Assembly: GCA_902801325.1 (NCBI GenBank)
Contig: CADCHQ010000002.1
Location: forward strand, 1 to 64,000
Origin: an uncultured Bacteroidales bacterium
Lineage (GTDB): Bacteria; Bacteroidota; Bacteroidia; Bacteroidales; Bacteroidaceae
Direction of reading: 5' to 3'
DNA length: 64,000 bases
The notes under the pieces are model-generated. The model was given only the letters and a program-made list of their open reading frames with translations, searched no databases and was not told the DNA's origin. The position numbers and the translations under genes are program-made. Shown here piece after piece: positions 51,810-62,059 of this stretch (position 1 is its first letter; the number at the start of each line of letters is the position of its first letter).

Positions 51810-54278
51810 TTACAAAACCGTTAGGGTAAGGGTGGCAGGTTTCAAACCCTTGGCTTTGGCAGTAAGGGTAACAGTTCCTGCCGACTTGCCGCTCTCGACG
51901 ATGGCAGTGAGTTGACCTGCAAAGGCATGATGACGAGGCAGATGGAAGAGGTCGAGACAAGTGGCATCACCATTGCCTGCAGCACGGAATCGACCTGCGC
52001 CCTTCGTCGCAAACTCTACCACAGGAGTAGCATCGGGACAGAGGTTTCCGTCCTTATCCACTACGCTAACGGTGACATACGCCAAGTCTTCGCCATTGGC
52101 CTGAAGCCCCTTACAGTCTGTGGTAAGCTGTAAATGATGTGGTTTTCCTGCCGTACGTACGGTCTGCTCTCCCATCTTACTGCCATCGGCATTATAAGCC
52201 ACGACACGCAGTTCGCCCGGTTCATAGACAACCTTATCCCAAATGAGGCGATAGCGACGCTGTAACCACAAAGGATCAGTTCCCTTAAGGGCTTCGGCCT
52301 CAGTACGTGACAACTTACGCTGAACACCCTGACTCTTTCCATTGACAAAGAGTTCGGCCGACGGGGCATTGGTATAAACAAAGACGGGAGTCAGTTCACC
52401 TTCACGTCCGGGCCAAGTCCAGTGGGGAACGATGTGCAGAGTCTTCTCTTCAGGTGCCCACACACTGCGATAGAGCCAATAGCGGTCCTTGGGCAGAGAA
52501 GCGAGGTCGACAATACCAAACAGACTGCTATGACTGGGCCAAGCATTCGTGTCGTAAGGTGTGGGTTCGCCCAGATAGTCGAAACCCGTCCACACAAACT
52601 GACCGATGGTCCAAGGATAGTCATCTGCCAAAGCAAAATCCTCCTCAGGCAGGTTGCTCCACCAACAGGCTTCGACATCATAGCCATTGCTCTGATGATT
52701 GTCGTACTTGACACCACTCTTCACCTGAACAGGGAACATATACGTGCCACGACTGCTGACAGTGCTAGCCGTCTCACTTCCCAAGACGAGATTCTGGGGC
52801 AACTGAGCATAGGCAGGGATATACTTTTGAGTACGATAGTTGAAGCCCGGAACATCGAGCAAAGATGCAAAGCCATTTGCCAAGACGGCATCCACCTGAT
52901 CCATGCCACAGGTGACAGGGCGGGTGGGATCTTCACGATGACAGATATCCTGCAGGAACTTCGCCACGCGATAACCTTCACGACGGCCTTGGGTAGGCAC
53001 TTCGTTACCTATCGACCACATGACCACAGAGGGGTGGTTGCGATACTGCTGAACCATGTTCACCATATCGCGCTCAGCCCATTCCTGGAAGTAACGATGA
53101 TAACCATTCTTACACTTGGCCACATCCCATTCGTCGAAGGGTTCCACCATCATCATAAAGCCCATCTCATCACAGAGTTCCACGAGTTCGGGTGTGGGCA
53201 TGTTGTGACTGGTGCGAATGGCATCGCAACCCATCTGTTTCAGGATTGTCAACTGATGACGAATGGCTGAACGATTGACGGCAGCACCAAGGGGACCTAA
53301 ATCGTGGTGAAGGCAAACGCCTTGGAACTTACGATGCTGTCCGTTGAGGAAGAAACCGCGATCGGGAACTAACTCGATGCTGCGAATGCCAAAACGAGTG
53401 GTGTAAGTGTCGACGGTCTCGCCATCTATGAGAATCTTTGAAACAGCTTCATACAAGGTGGGAGACTCAGGTGACCAAAGATGGGGATTGTCGATGATGA
53501 AATGCTGTTGGAAAGGTTGACCATGGAAAAGGCGTTGTGTGTTGTCTTTCTGTGCCACAACCTTTCCGGAAGCATCCTTTATATCCGTGATAATGCGTAC
53601 GGGCTTGTCACCAGCCTTCTCTACCGTAGTATTCAAGGTAACGGAAGCATAACCAACCTCCACATGCGGCGTTGTCACCTGTGTTCCCCATACCGGAACA
53701 TGAACTTCGCCCGTGGTGACCAATCGGACATTGCGATAAAGGCCAGCTCCCGGATACCATCGACTGCTCTCGTCACGATTCTCGAGACGAACAGCAAGGA
53801 CATTAGGAGTGCTATCCTTATGCACCTGATCGGTTACATCTACATAAAAAGAATTATAGCCATAGGGCCAGAAGATGACCTCCGCACCGTTGACATAGAC
53901 ATGTGCCTCGCTCATGGCTCCGTCGAACACCAAGGTCGTACGACCTGAACGAGGAGCAACGAAACGGGTACGGTACCATCCTACACCGGCATAAGGCAAA
54001 CCGCCCGTGCGACCCGTCTTCAAACTGGCCTCCGTCTCACCATTCTGCGTGACAGCAACATTCTGTAAATCGAACGAACTGCCAAAAGGACCATACACAG
54101 CCCAATCGTGCGGAACAGTTACTGACTGCCAGTTTTTCTCGATGAAATCGGCATTTTTAGCTTCTGGCAGATCACCACGATGGAAGAGCCAGCCTTCGTG
54201 CAACAACGTTTCAGAACGCTGGGCGTATAGGACAGAAGCAAGCAAAGCAAAGCATACAATGAGCGATAGTTTTTTCAT
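51810..54278 (-). CDS. GH2 beta-galactosidase-type enzyme
   Basis: 822 residues from the ATG at 54278, which starts a signal peptide (MKKLSLIVCFALLASVLYAQ); a further in-frame ATG at 54341 lies upstream of the promoter -7 box and is rejected. Order: sugar-binding jelly roll (about 20-190), immunoglobulin-like domain, GH2 barrel. Glu426 in WSIGNEVPTQG is the acid/base and Glu502 in LVLGSETAST the nucleophile. DAIRTSHNMPTPELVELCDE is typical of the family. C-terminal DUF4982-like (PVFVYTNAPSAELFVNGKSQ) and invasin-type Ig domains follow. Exported beta-galactosidase is most likely; a beta-glucuronidase or other GH2 activity is possible. Confidence 0.88.
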   Translation of the reverse strand: MKKLSLIVCFALLASVLYAQRSETLLHEGWLFHRGDLPEAKNADFIEKNWQSVTVPHDWAVYGPFGSSFDLQNVAVTQNGETEASLKTGRTGGLPYAGVGWYRTRFVAPRSGRTTLVFDGAMSEAHVYVNGAEVIFWPYGYNSFYVDVTDQVHKDSTPNVLAVRLENRDESSRWYPGAGLYRNVRLVTTGEVHVPVWGTQVTTPHVEVGYASVTLNTTVEKAGDKPVRIITDIKDASGKVVAQKDNTQRLFHGQPFQQHFIIDNPHLWSPESPTLYEAVSKILIDGETVDTYTTRFGIRSIELVPDRGFFLNGQHRKFQGVCLHHDLGPLGAAVNRSAIRHQLTILKQMGCDAIRTSHNMPTPELVELCDEMGFMMMVEPFDEWDVAKCKNGYHRYFQEWAERDMVNMVQQYRNHPSVVMWSIGNEVPTQGRREGYRVAKFLQDICHREDPTRPVTCGMDQVDAVLANGFASLLDVPGFNYRTQKYIPAYAQLPQNLVLGSETASTVSSRGTYMFPVQVKSGVKYDNHQSNGYDVEACWWSNLPEEDFALADDYPWTIGQFVWTGFDYLGEPTPYDTNAWPSHSSLFGIVDLASLPKDRYWLYRSVWAPEEKTLHIVPHWTWPGREGELTPVFVYTNAPSAELFVNGKSQGVQRKLSRTEAEALKGTDPLWLQRRYRLIWDKVVYEPGELRVVAYNADGSKMGEQTVRTAGKPHHLQLTTDCKGLQANGEDLAYVTVSVVDKDGNLCPDATPVVEFATKGAGRFRAAGNGDATCLDLFHLPRHHAFAGQLTAIVESGKSAGTVTLTAKAKGLKPATLTLTVL

Positions 54279-54320
54279 AAAAATCAAAGGTGTTAATGAA
54301 AAATATGCGAATTTATAGGA

Positions 54321-54328
54321 CAAAGATA
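54321..54328 (-). promoter_or_regulatory. -7 box of the GH2 gene
   Basis: TATCTTTG on the minus strand, 43 bases upstream of the ATG at 54278. For the divergent malQ gene a weaker TAACTTCG lies at 54373-54380. Confidence 0.6.
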
Positions 54329-54412
54329 ACGATAAATTCACAATTCATAATTCACAATTAAAAAATATTTTATAACTTCGCATTATAAATAATTAAACTT
54401 AAACAAAATATC

Positions 54413-57097
54413 ATGAACATTGGTTTTCAAATAAAGTATCGTACCGTGTGGGGCGAAAACGTCCGCGTGGCCCTGACATGGATGACAAAAACTGGAAAAG
54501 AAACCTGCATCGACGTGGCACTTGCCACCATCGACGGAGAGACATGGCGAGGAGAGACAGTTCTGCCTGCCAGTGCCGCAAAGGTCCGTTACCAATACCT
54601 TATTATTAAAGATGGTCAAGTGGCCAGAAGCGAATGGAACGTGTTGCCTCGCGAGTTGGAACTGCCAAAAGGAAAGAATCGCGTGCAGACCATAGACCAC
54701 TGGCGCGACTGCCCTGAAGACAGCTATCGCTATACCAGTGCATATACCGAAGCCTTCGTTCGCCACGAGCATCAAGCATGGCCCGAAAGTAACGACGAGA
54801 AGACAGTGATCCTGCGCGTCTTTGCTCCCGAAGTTCCTGCCGAACAGACTTTGGCCCTATTGGGAAGTGCCCCTATACTGGGCAACTGGCAAACGGGCAA
54901 GGAGGTAAGGATGACCTCCGTCGCTCCCAACGAATGGGCGGTGTCGTTAGACCTGGCCGAACTGCAAGGACCTGTAGAATATAAGTTCCTGACGCTGAAC
55001 ACCAGCACGGGAGAGCAAGGCATGTGGGAAATGCACGACAACCGCAGCCTGCAATGCCCCAATGCAGAACGAAAGATGGCCGTGGTGGTAGAGGACGAAA
55101 CCGTGAAACTGCCATTAGCGCCATGGCGCGGTGCGGGCTGTGTAATCCCAGTCTTCAGCCTGAGAAGCGAACATAGCTTTGGCGTCGGTGACTTCGGCGA
55201 CCTGCGTCGCATGGTGGACTGGGTGGCCATGACAGGTATGCACGTCCTGCAAATACTGCCCATCAATGACACTACACAGACGGGCAAGTGGACCGATTCG
55301 TACCCGTATAACAGCATCAGCATCTACGCCCTACATCCCATCTATGCCGACCTCGCGGCTCTGCCTCAACTGAAAGATGCCGCTATGCGTACTTGCTACA
55401 GTTCAGCACAGCAAAAACTGAATGCCCTGGCTGCCATGGACTACGAGAAAGCATTCGACACGAAACGTAACTACCTGCGCAGACTTTTCCGTCAGGAATG
55501 GAGCACCGTGAAAGCCAGCAAAGCCTATAAGGCATTCTATGCCGATAACGAGGAGTGGCTGTTGCCCTATGCTGCATTCTGTTACCTGCGCGATTTGTAT
55601 GGAACGCCCGACTTCCACCATTGGAAGACACTGAGCAAATACGATGCAAAGAAGGTGAAAGCGCTGACCAAGAAAGGAACAGAAAGTGCCGATTCCATCG
55701 AAGAAAATTGCTATATTCAGTTCATTCTGCACGAACAGTTAAGTCAAGTGCGCGAGCATGCAAGAGAGAAGGGTATCGTATTGAAAGGCGATATCCCCAT
55801 CGGCATCAGTCCCACCAGCGTAGAGGCTTGGAAAGAACCTCACTACTTCAACCTGAACGGACAAGCCGGTGCCCCACCCGACTATTTCAGCACCAATGGA
55901 CAGAACTGGGGTTTCCCAACCTATAACTGGGATACCATGTTGGCTGACGGATGCAAGTGGTGGCGCAGACGCTTCGAAAAGATGGCAGAATACTACGACG
56001 CCTATCGCATCGACCACGTGCTGGGATTCTTCCGCATTTGGGAGATACCTCAGCATAGCGTACACGGACTGTTAGGCCAGTTCTCACCTGCACTGCCCAT
56101 GTCCGTTGAAGAAATCGAGAGTTACGGACTTCCTTGGCGCGAAGACACTTATATCAAGCCTTACATTACCGACCGCATCATTCATCGCGTTTTTGGTGAT
56201 GACACAGCAGAAGTGCGCCGGCTCTACCTGGATTCGATGCAGAACGGGCGCTATGCCATGAAGCCGGAATACGAGACACAACGCAAGGTGCAGGCCGCCT
56301 TTGCCGATAAGAACGATGAGCACTCGACTAAGATCCGTGATGGTCTGTACACGCTCATCAGCAATGTGCTGTTTGTTCCCGACCGCCGTGACCCGCACAT
56401 GTTCCATCCCCGTATCGGTGCCCATCAGGACTACCTGTTCGAGGACTTGGGCGACTGGGAAAAGGACGCCTTCAAACGTATTCACGAACATTACTTCTAC
56501 CATCGCCACAACCAGTTCTGGTATGAGGAATCAATGAAGAAACTGCCCACATTGGTAGGTGCCACACGCATGTTGGTATGTGCCGAAGATCTGGGTATGA
56601 TACCCGAGTGCGTAAGTTGGGTCATGAAGAACCTGCAGATACTGACCTTGGAGATTCAGACCATGCCGAAAGCACCTTGGCTGAACTTTGCCAACCTGTG
56701 GGAGAATCCTTATGTAAGTGTTGCCACCATATCGACTCATGACATGCCCACAATGCGTGGCTGGTGGGACGAGCAACGCGAGACTGCACAGGAATACTAT
56801 AACCAGATGCTGTATCACGAAGGACAAGCTCCCCACCCCATGACAGCCGAAGTGGCAGAGGAGATTGTGAATGGTCATCTGGAATGTCCTTCCATGCTGT
56901 GTCTGCTGAGTTTGCAGGATTGGTTAGCCATCGATGAAAAGTTGCGATTCCCCGATCCTAATGCAGAACGCATCAACGTACCAGCCAACCCACGCCACTA
57001 CTGGCGCTATCGTATGCACATGACCATCGAGCAACTGATGCAAAGTACAGCCCTGAACGAAAGGATAAGGGGACTGGTGAAAAGGTATGGGAGATAG
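54413..57097 (+). CDS. malQ: 4-alpha-glucanotransferase with two starch-binding domains
   Basis: 894 residues, the DPE2-like form of family GH77. Two N-terminal CBM20 starch-binding domains (about 1-105 and 125-230; the second shows LALLGSAPILGNWQTGKEVR) precede the catalytic barrel. Catalytic residues are the Asp of YRIDHVLGFFRIWEIP, the Glu of CAEDLGMIPECV and the Asp of ISTHDMPTMRGWW. An insertion around 430-460 (KKGTESADSIEENCYIQFIL) is also a DPE2 feature. It has no signal peptide, so acts in the cytoplasm, transferring glucan chains in glycogen or maltodextrin metabolism. Confidence 0.93.
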   Translation: MNIGFQIKYRTVWGENVRVALTWMTKTGKETCIDVALATIDGETWRGETVLPASAAKVRYQYLIIKDGQVARSEWNVLPRELELPKGKNRVQTIDHWRDCPEDSYRYTSAYTEAFVRHEHQAWPESNDEKTVILRVFAPEVPAEQTLALLGSAPILGNWQTGKEVRMTSVAPNEWAVSLDLAELQGPVEYKFLTLNTSTGEQGMWEMHDNRSLQCPNAERKMAVVVEDETVKLPLAPWRGAGCVIPVFSLRSEHSFGVGDFGDLRRMVDWVAMTGMHVLQILPINDTTQTGKWTDSYPYNSISIYALHPIYADLAALPQLKDAAMRTCYSSAQQKLNALAAMDYEKAFDTKRNYLRRLFRQEWSTVKASKAYKAFYADNEEWLLPYAAFCYLRDLYGTPDFHHWKTLSKYDAKKVKALTKKGTESADSIEENCYIQFILHEQLSQVREHAREKGIVLKGDIPIGISPTSVEAWKEPHYFNLNGQAGAPPDYFSTNGQNWGFPTYNWDTMLADGCKWWRRRFEKMAEYYDAYRIDHVLGFFRIWEIPQHSVHGLLGQFSPALPMSVEEIESYGLPWREDTYIKPYITDRIIHRVFGDDTAEVRRLYLDSMQNGRYAMKPEYETQRKVQAAFADKNDEHSTKIRDGLYTLISNVLFVPDRRDPHMFHPRIGAHQDYLFEDLGDWEKDAFKRIHEHYFYHRHNQFWYEESMKKLPTLVGATRMLVCAEDLGMIPECVSWVMKNLQILTLEIQTMPKAPWLNFANLWENPYVSVATISTHDMPTMRGWWDEQRETAQEYYNQMLYHEGQAPHPMTAEVAEEIVNGHLECPSMLCLLSLQDWLAIDEKLRFPDPNAERINVPANPRHYWRYRMHMTIEQLMQSTALNERIRGLVKRYGR

Positions 57098-57098
57098 A

Positions 57099-57139
57099 AC
57101 CTCACCCCAGCCCTCTCCAAAGGAGAGGGAGAAGGGGGA
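57099..57139. repeat. GC-rich palindromic repeat
   Basis: CTCACCCCAGCCCTCTCC, AA, then AGGAGAGGGAGAAGGGGG, directly after the malQ stop. Confidence 0.75.
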
Positions 57140-57140
57140 C

Positions 57141-57210
57141 ATTAAGAGTTAAGAGTTAAGAGCTAAGAGTTAAGAGCTAAGAGTTAAGAGTTAAGAATGA
57201 AAAGTTAAAA
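57141..57210. repeat. TTAAGAG heptamer array
   Basis: About nine units of TTAAGAG (some GCTAAGAG). Similar arrays occur at 43421-43450 and 60597-60630. Confidence 0.8.
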
Positions 57211-57226
57211 GCGAGAAGATAAACGC

Positions 57227-57256
57227 AAGAAAGGCAACCGATTGGTTGCCTTTCTT
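57227..57256. terminator. Bidirectional terminator between malQ and tRNA-Met
   Basis: AAGAAAGGCAACC, GATT, GGTTGCCTTTCTT: a perfect 13-bp stem with T-rich sequence on either strand, between converging transcripts. Confidence 0.85.
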
Positions 57257-57258
57257 CG

Positions 57259-57332
57259 TAGCGGGAAAGGGACTTGAACCCTTGACCTTCGGATTATGAA
57301 TCCGACGCTCTAACCAGCTGAGCTATCCCGCC
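57259..57332 (-). tRNA. tRNA-Met (CAT anticodon)
   Basis: Minus-strand tRNA of 74 bases: acceptor stem GGCGGGA with TCCCGCT (one G-U), D arm AGCTCAGCTGGTTAGAGC, anticodon arm CGGATT-CAT-AATCCG, T arm GGGTTCAAGTCCC. The CAT anticodon together with the unmodified-looking elongator features suggests elongator Met; tRNA-Ile2 (also CAT in DNA) cannot be fully excluded. CCA is not encoded. Confidence 0.93.
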
Positions 57333-57443
57333 ATCATCATTTTTGCGACTGCAAAGGTAGGTCAAAAATCCGAATCTGCAAAGAAATTGTACGTTTTTTT
57401 TATTATTAACAGTTAATTGCATCGTCTATCCGCATTTTCTTTG

Positions 57444-57451
57444 TACCTTTA
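57444..57451 (+). promoter_or_regulatory. -7 box of the LptF/G-ribBA operon
   Basis: TACCTTTA, one mismatch from TAnnTTTG. The predicted start near 57458 excludes a TTG at 57417 as the real initiation codon. Confidence 0.5.
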
Positions 57452-57463
57452 CATCCGTTTTCG

Positions 57464-57482
57464 ACACGTACGTACGCGCATG
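57464..57482 (+). promoter_or_regulatory. Alternating purine-pyrimidine tract at the LptF/G start
   Basis: 19 bases alternate strictly (ACACGTACGTACGCGCATG) and include the ATG. They begin 12 bases after the -7 box. Confidence 0.65.
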
Positions 57483-59396
57483 AGGGTAATCAAACGATTA
57501 GACATCTTTGTTACGAAGGCATTCCTGCAACTGCTTGCAGCAACCTTTTTCGTATGTCTGTTCGTGTTCATGATGCAATATACGTGGCGATACATTGACG
57601 AACTAATAGGTAAGGGACTTTCCGTAGATGTTCTGGCGAAGTTCTTCGGGTACATGGCCCTGACCTTCGTTCCCGCAGCCCTTCCCCCAGGCATCCTTTT
57701 AGCTTCGCTCATCACCTTTGGCAACATGGGTGAGAAACTGGAGCTGCTGGCCATGAAGGCAGCAGGCATACCCTTGCTGCGCATTATACGTCCACTCCTT
57801 TTCGTAGTGCTATTGTTGTGTGCGGGCAGTTTCTATTTCCAGAACAACGTTGGTCCTGAAGCCGCCAAAAAACTGGCAGCCTTGGTTTGGTCCATGAAAC
57901 AGAAATCGCCTGAACTGGACATTCCTGAAGGCGTTTTCTATGGTGAGATTCCTGGCTACAATATCTTTGTTGAACATAAAGACACGAAGACGGGCATGCT
58001 CTATGGCGTGATGATCTACAGTAACGTCAACACGCAAAACGATACGCAAATTGTACTAGCTGACTCGGCACGACTGCAGAGTACTGCCGATAAGATGCAC
58101 TTGATGCTGACCCTCTACAGTGGCGAACGTTTCCGTAACATGGATGCACATAGTGCCAACATGATGAGGGCTGCCGTGCCTTACATGCGCGAAACCTTTA
58201 CCCATGAAGTTGACTTGATAGAATTCGACGGGAACTTCAATGTAATGGATGCCTCGCTTTTTGCAGGAAACGCACAGACAAAAGGACTAAAGAGCATTCG
58301 AGAAGGCATCGATTCCCTCGTCAACCGCATTGACAGTACGGGTAGAGAACTCTACGATATGGAACAGAGAACCGTGATGGTGCGTAGCCTGACCGACAAA
58401 ACAGCTAAGGATTCTGCGCGTATCATCGCACGAGTGCCAGAGACACAACCCTTCGACAGTCTCTTTTTGGCGCTGAACCATGAGGCTCTGCAAGGAACAT
58501 TCCGAACTGCCACCACCAAGGTGCGACAACTGAAGGCAGAATATGACTTTCGCAAACTCATCTCGGACGAGGACAACCGCGTGCTGAGACTGCACTATGT
58601 GGAACAGCATCGCAAATTCACATATTCACTGGCTTGTCTCATATTCTTCTTCATCGGTGCTCCATTGGGAGCCATCATACGTAAGGGAGGACTGGGCATA
58701 CCTGTCATCATCAGTGTGAGCATATTCATCTTCTACTACATCGTGAATGCCAGTGGCGAGAAACTGGCCAAGACAGGAGTGTGGTATATTCCTTTCGGCG
58801 TTTGGCTAAGCAGCATGGTGCTGGCTCCCATAGGTGCATTCCTCACCTATAAGTCGAACAAAGACTCGGCCGTCTTCAACATCGACGGCTATCGCATGTT
58901 CTTCATGCGTCTGTTCGGACTGCGCGAGTCGAGGAATATTGATCGCAAGGAGGTCATCATAAACGATCCCGACTATAGCACGCTACGGACCAAACTGACA
59001 GCATTGCAGGAAGATTGTGAGAGGTACGTAAACGAGCATCACCTCATAAGAATGCCCAATTACAAGAAGGCGTTCTTTGAATACGAAGAAGACACTAAGG
59101 TCATTGGCATCAACGAAAGGCTAGAAGCCATTGTCGATGAGTTGCACAACAGTCGGGACAACATCATACTGGGAACGCTGAACGAGCTTCCTGTGTTGGT
59201 TCCGGATGCGCACACACGTCCCTTCCACAACGCCCGAAAGAACATGATTGCGGGTATTGTGTTCCCCATAGGATTGTTTTTCTTCTTCCGCATTTGGCGT
59301 TATCGTCTGCGACTGCTTCGCGACATGACCGCCATCCGGCAGAAGTCACAAACCTTGATAGAAAGAATTGACAAAAAGTTTCTAAACGAGATATGA
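57480..59396 (+). CDS. LptF/LptG-family permease (YjgP/YjgQ)
   Basis: 638 residues from ATG 57480. An inner-membrane component of the lipopolysaccharide export transporter. Hydrophobic helices at about 15-40 ([20 protein letters not shown]), 60-85 and 100-120, then a long periplasmic domain, and three more helices ([40 protein letters not shown]; ...). It is much longer than the roughly 360-residue E. coli proteins because of a C-terminal cytoplasmic extension with an extra hydrophobic stretch ([17 protein letters not shown]), as is usual in Bacteroidales. Its stop overlaps the ribBA start (ATGA). Confidence 0.9.
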   Translation: MRVIKRLDIFVTKAFLQLLAATFFVCLFVFMMQYTWRYIDELIGKGLSVDVLAKFFGYMALTFVPAALPPGILLASLITFGNMGEKLELLAMKAAGIPLLRIIRPLLFVVLLLCAGSFYFQNNVGPEAAKKLAALVWSMKQKSPELDIPEGVFYGEIPGYNIFVEHKDTKTGMLYGVMIYSNVNTQNDTQIVLADSARLQSTADKMHLMLTLYSGERFRNMDAHSANMMRAAVPYMRETFTHEVDLIEFDGNFNVMDASLFAGNAQTKGLKSIREGIDSLVNRIDSTGRELYDMEQRTVMVRSLTDKTAKDSARIIARVPETQPFDSLFLALNHEALQGTFRTATTKVRQLKAEYDFRKLISDEDNRVLRLHYVEQHRKFTYSLACLIFFFIGAPLGAIIRKGGLGIPVIISVSIFIFYYIVNASGEKLAKTGVWYIPFGVWLSSMVLAPIGAFLTYKSNKDSAVFNIDGYRMFFMRLFGLRESRNIDRKEVIINDPDYSTLRTKLTALQEDCERYVNEHHLIRMPNYKKAFFEYEEDTKVIGINERLEAIVDELHNSRDNIILGTLNELPVLVPDAHTRPFHNARKNMIAGIVFPIGLFFFFRIWRYRLRLLRDMTAIRQKSQTLIERIDKKFLNEI

Positions 59397-60592
59397 ACGA
59401 GAATCTGAAAAACATTGAATTGGCCATAGAGGATTTCCGACAAGGCAAGTTTGTCATTGTTGTTGACGATGAAGACCGAGAGAACGAAGGCGACTTCATC
59501 ACGGCGGCCGAAACCATTACACCCGAAAAGGTGAACTTCATGTTGCAGAACGGACGCGGAGTGCTTTGTGCTCCCATCACAATCAGTAGAGCCGAGGAAC
59601 TGCAACTACCTCATCAAGTGGAAGAAAACACTTCGATGCTGGGGACACCTTTCACGGTAACAGTTGACCTATTGGAAGGATGTACCACAGGTGTGAGCGC
59701 CCACGACAGGGCTGCCACTATCCGTGCTTTGGCCGACCCCGACCGTAAGCCATCGGACTTTGGCCGTCCGGGGCATATCAATCCCTTGTACGCACAAGAC
59801 AAAGGCGTGCTTAGGCGCGCAGGACATACCGAGGCCGCCATCGACCTGGCTCGACTGGCTGGATTGCAACCTGCATCGGCACTTATTGAAATCCTGAACG
59901 AAGACGGCACTATGGCCCGTATGCCTCAGTTGCAGGAAGTGGCCAAGCGATTCGGGCTTCGCATCATTACCATTAAAGATCTCATCAGTTACCGTTTGCA
60001 ACGCGAATCGTTGGTGGAGAAAGGCGTGGAAGCCGACATGCCTACCGAGCACGGACACTTCCGCATCGTTCCTTTCCGTCAGAAGAGCAATGGTCTGGAA
60101 CACGTTGCCTTGTTCAAAGGCGAATGGGAAAAGGACGAACCCATTCTGGTCAGGATGCATTCGAGTTGCATGACTGGCGACATCTTTGGCAGTAAGCGTT
60201 GTGATTGCGGCGAACAACTGCACAAGGCCATGGATCTCATCGAGAAAGAAGGCAAAGGCGTAATCGTGTACCTCAATCAGGAAGGACGAGGCATAGGTCT
60301 GATGAATAAGATTGCCGCCTACAAGCTGCAGGAACAAGGCGATGATACCGTAGATGCAAACATTCATCTGGGTTTCCGCCCCGATGAACGCGACTATGGT
60401 GTAGGCGCCCAGATTCTGCGCAGTCTGGGGGTAACGAAGATTCGTCTCATTACGAACAATCCTGTAAAACGTGTCGGACTGGAAGCCTACGGACTTGAGA
60501 TTGTGGGCAATGTGCCCATCATCATCGAGCCCAACGAATACAACCGTCGCTATCTAGAAACCAAGAAAAATCGCATGGGACACAGGCTTTAA
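59393..60592 (+). CDS. ribBA: Bifunctional riboflavin enzyme RibBA
   Basis: 399 residues. The N-terminal half (about 1-205) is 3,4-dihydroxy-2-butanone 4-phosphate synthase: [16 protein letters not shown] and the acidic [15 protein letters not shown] region. The C-terminal half is GTP cyclohydrolase [22 protein letters not shown] carries the zinc Cys residues and [20 protein letters not shown] the catalytic part. Together these supply both precursors of riboflavin. The start overlaps the permease stop, so the two are translationally coupled. No FMN riboswitch is visible upstream, as expected for a gene inside an operon. Confidence 0.96.
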   Translation: MNENLKNIELAIEDFRQGKFVIVVDDEDRENEGDFITAAETITPEKVNFMLQNGRGVLCAPITISRAEELQLPHQVEENTSMLGTPFTVTVDLLEGCTTGVSAHDRAATIRALADPDRKPSDFGRPGHINPLYAQDKGVLRRAGHTEAAIDLARLAGLQPASALIEILNEDGTMARMPQLQEVAKRFGLRIITIKDLISYRLQRESLVEKGVEADMPTEHGHFRIVPFRQKSNGLEHVALFKGEWEKDEPILVRMHSSCMTGDIFGSKRCDCGEQLHKAMDLIEKEGKGVIVYLNQEGRGIGLMNKIAAYKLQEQGDDTVDANIHLGFRPDERDYGVGAQILRSLGVTKIRLITNNPVKRVGLEAYGLEIVGNVPIIIEPNEYNRRYLETKKNRMGHRL

Positions 60593-60596
60593 ATTA

Positions 60597-60630
60597 AGAG
60601 TTAAGAGTTAAGAGTTAAGAGTTAAGAATT
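60597..60630. repeat. TTAAGAG heptamer array
   Basis: Five tandem TTAAGAG units in the gap between ribBA and the aminotransferase gene. Confidence 0.8.
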
Positions 60631-60651
60631 AAAAAAAATAAGTGAAATAAT

Positions 60652-61848
60652 ATGGCAACACAATTATCTGAGAGACTAAAGAGACTATCGCCCAGCGCCA
60701 CGCTGGCCATGAGTCAACGCAGTGGAGAACTGAAAGCACAAGGCATTGACATCATTAACATGAGTGTGGGTGAACCCGACTTCAATACCCCTGACCACAT
60801 CAAGCGAGCAGCCATACAAGCAGTTGAGGACAACTGGAGTCGCTACTCTCCCGTCCCAGGCTATCCCGGCCTGCGCCAAGCTATCGTGGACAAGTTGAAG
60901 CGTGAAAACGGCGTGGATTACACACCTGCCCAAATCCTTTGTTCCAATGGTGCCAAGCAAAGTGTCTGCAACACCATCATGGCCGTGGTGAACGAAGGTG
61001 ACGAAGTCATCATTCCTGCACCTTATTGGGTAAGCTACCCACAGATGGTGCTGCTGGCCGATGGCACACCCGTCTATATCGAGGCTGGCATCGAGCAAGA
61101 CTTTAAGATTACGCCCGAACAGTTGGAGGCTGCCATCACACCACGCACTCGTGCGCTCATCCTCTGTTCGCCAAGCAATCCCACAGGAGCCGTTTACAGC
61201 CGCGAGGAATTGGAAGGTCTGAAGAACGTGTTGCTTCGTCACGAGCAAGTTATTATCATTGCCGACGAGATTTACGAGCACATCAACTATGTGGGAGAAC
61301 ATGCTTCGATGGCTCAGTTCCCCGACATCAAGGACCGCGTGGTCATCATCAACGGTGTTTCAAAGGCATACGCCATGACGGGTTGGCGCATAGGTTTCAT
61401 CGCTGCACCTGAATGGATTGTAAAGGGATGTAACAAGCTTCAGGGCCAGTACACCAGTGGGCCGTGCAGCGTGAGTCAGAAGGCTGCAGAGGTGGCTTTC
61501 TCTGGTCCGCAAGAGTGTGTGGAAGAGATGCGTCAGGCCTTCGAGCGTCGCAAGAACTTGATAGTTAAGTTAGCCCGCGAGATACCGGGTTTGGAAGTCA
61601 ACGAACCCCAAGGTGCGTTCTACCTCTTCCCCAAGTGCAGCAGCTTCTTTGGCAAGCGCGATGGGGATCGCGTGATTAATACCAGCAGCGACCTTGCCAT
61701 GTATCTGCTGGAGGTAGGACATGTGGCCACCGTGGGTGGTGATGCCTTTGGTTCGCCCGAGTGCTTCCGCATGAGCTATGCCACGAGTGACGAAAACATC
61801 ATCGAGGCCATGCGTAGAATCAAGGAGACATTGGCTCGACTCGCATAA
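60652..61848 (+). CDS. PLP-dependent aspartate-type aminotransferase
   Basis: 398 residues, class I/II aminotransferase of the AspC subfamily Ib. The PLP lysine is Lys238 in NGVSKAYAMTGWRIGF. Also visible: SVGEPDFNTPDHIKRAAIQA, NGAKQSVCNTIMAVVNEGDE, LCSPSNPTGAVYS, and the substrate carboxylate Arg in CFRMSYATSDENI. It probably interconverts aspartate and oxaloacetate with 2-oxoglutarate. The gap before it contains only heptamer repeats, so it may be read with the operon before it. Confidence 0.92.
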   Translation: MATQLSERLKRLSPSATLAMSQRSGELKAQGIDIINMSVGEPDFNTPDHIKRAAIQAVEDNWSRYSPVPGYPGLRQAIVDKLKRENGVDYTPAQILCSNGAKQSVCNTIMAVVNEGDEVIIPAPYWVSYPQMVLLADGTPVYIEAGIEQDFKITPEQLEAAITPRTRALILCSPSNPTGAVYSREELEGLKNVLLRHEQVIIIADEIYEHINYVGEHASMAQFPDIKDRVVIINGVSKAYAMTGWRIGFIAAPEWIVKGCNKLQGQYTSGPCSVSQKAAEVAFSGPQECVEEMRQAFERRKNLIVKLAREIPGLEVNEPQGAFYLFPKCSSFFGKRDGDRVINTSSDLAMYLLEVGHVATVGGDAFGSPECFRMSYATSDENIIEAMRRIKETLARLA

Positions 61849-61851
61849 GAT

Positions 61852-61993
61852 ATAGGCCTTACGAAAATGAGCCTTAGGGCTTCCGTCCGAAGGCCTTAGG
61901 TCTTCCGCGCGAGAACCTTAGGTTCAAATGAAAAAGGCCTTAGGTTCGAAGTACATCGAACATAGGTTCAAATAGCATCGAACATAGGTTCAA
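61852..61993. repeat. CCTTAGG/CATAGGTTC repeat region
   Basis: Short words GGCCTTAGG, GAACCTTAGG and CATCGAACATAGGTTCAA recur; the last is present twice with a 22-base period (61954-61971 and 61976-61993). Similar in style to 51640-51735. Confidence 0.6.
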
Positions 61994-62059
61994 TTGGAAG
62001 AAGGATTAAGGATTAAAAGAATAAGGATTAGGAATTAGAAGATTGGAGATTAGGCGTTC

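Noticed and set aside
57417..57479. Upstream TTG start for the LptF/G gene
   Set aside because: The -7 box and alternating tract lie inside this stretch; ATG 57480 begins the conserved N-terminal helix.
59300..59393. FMN riboswitch before ribBA
   Set aside because: ribBA overlaps the preceding gene by four bases and the sequence there is coding; no RFN-like conserved stems seen.
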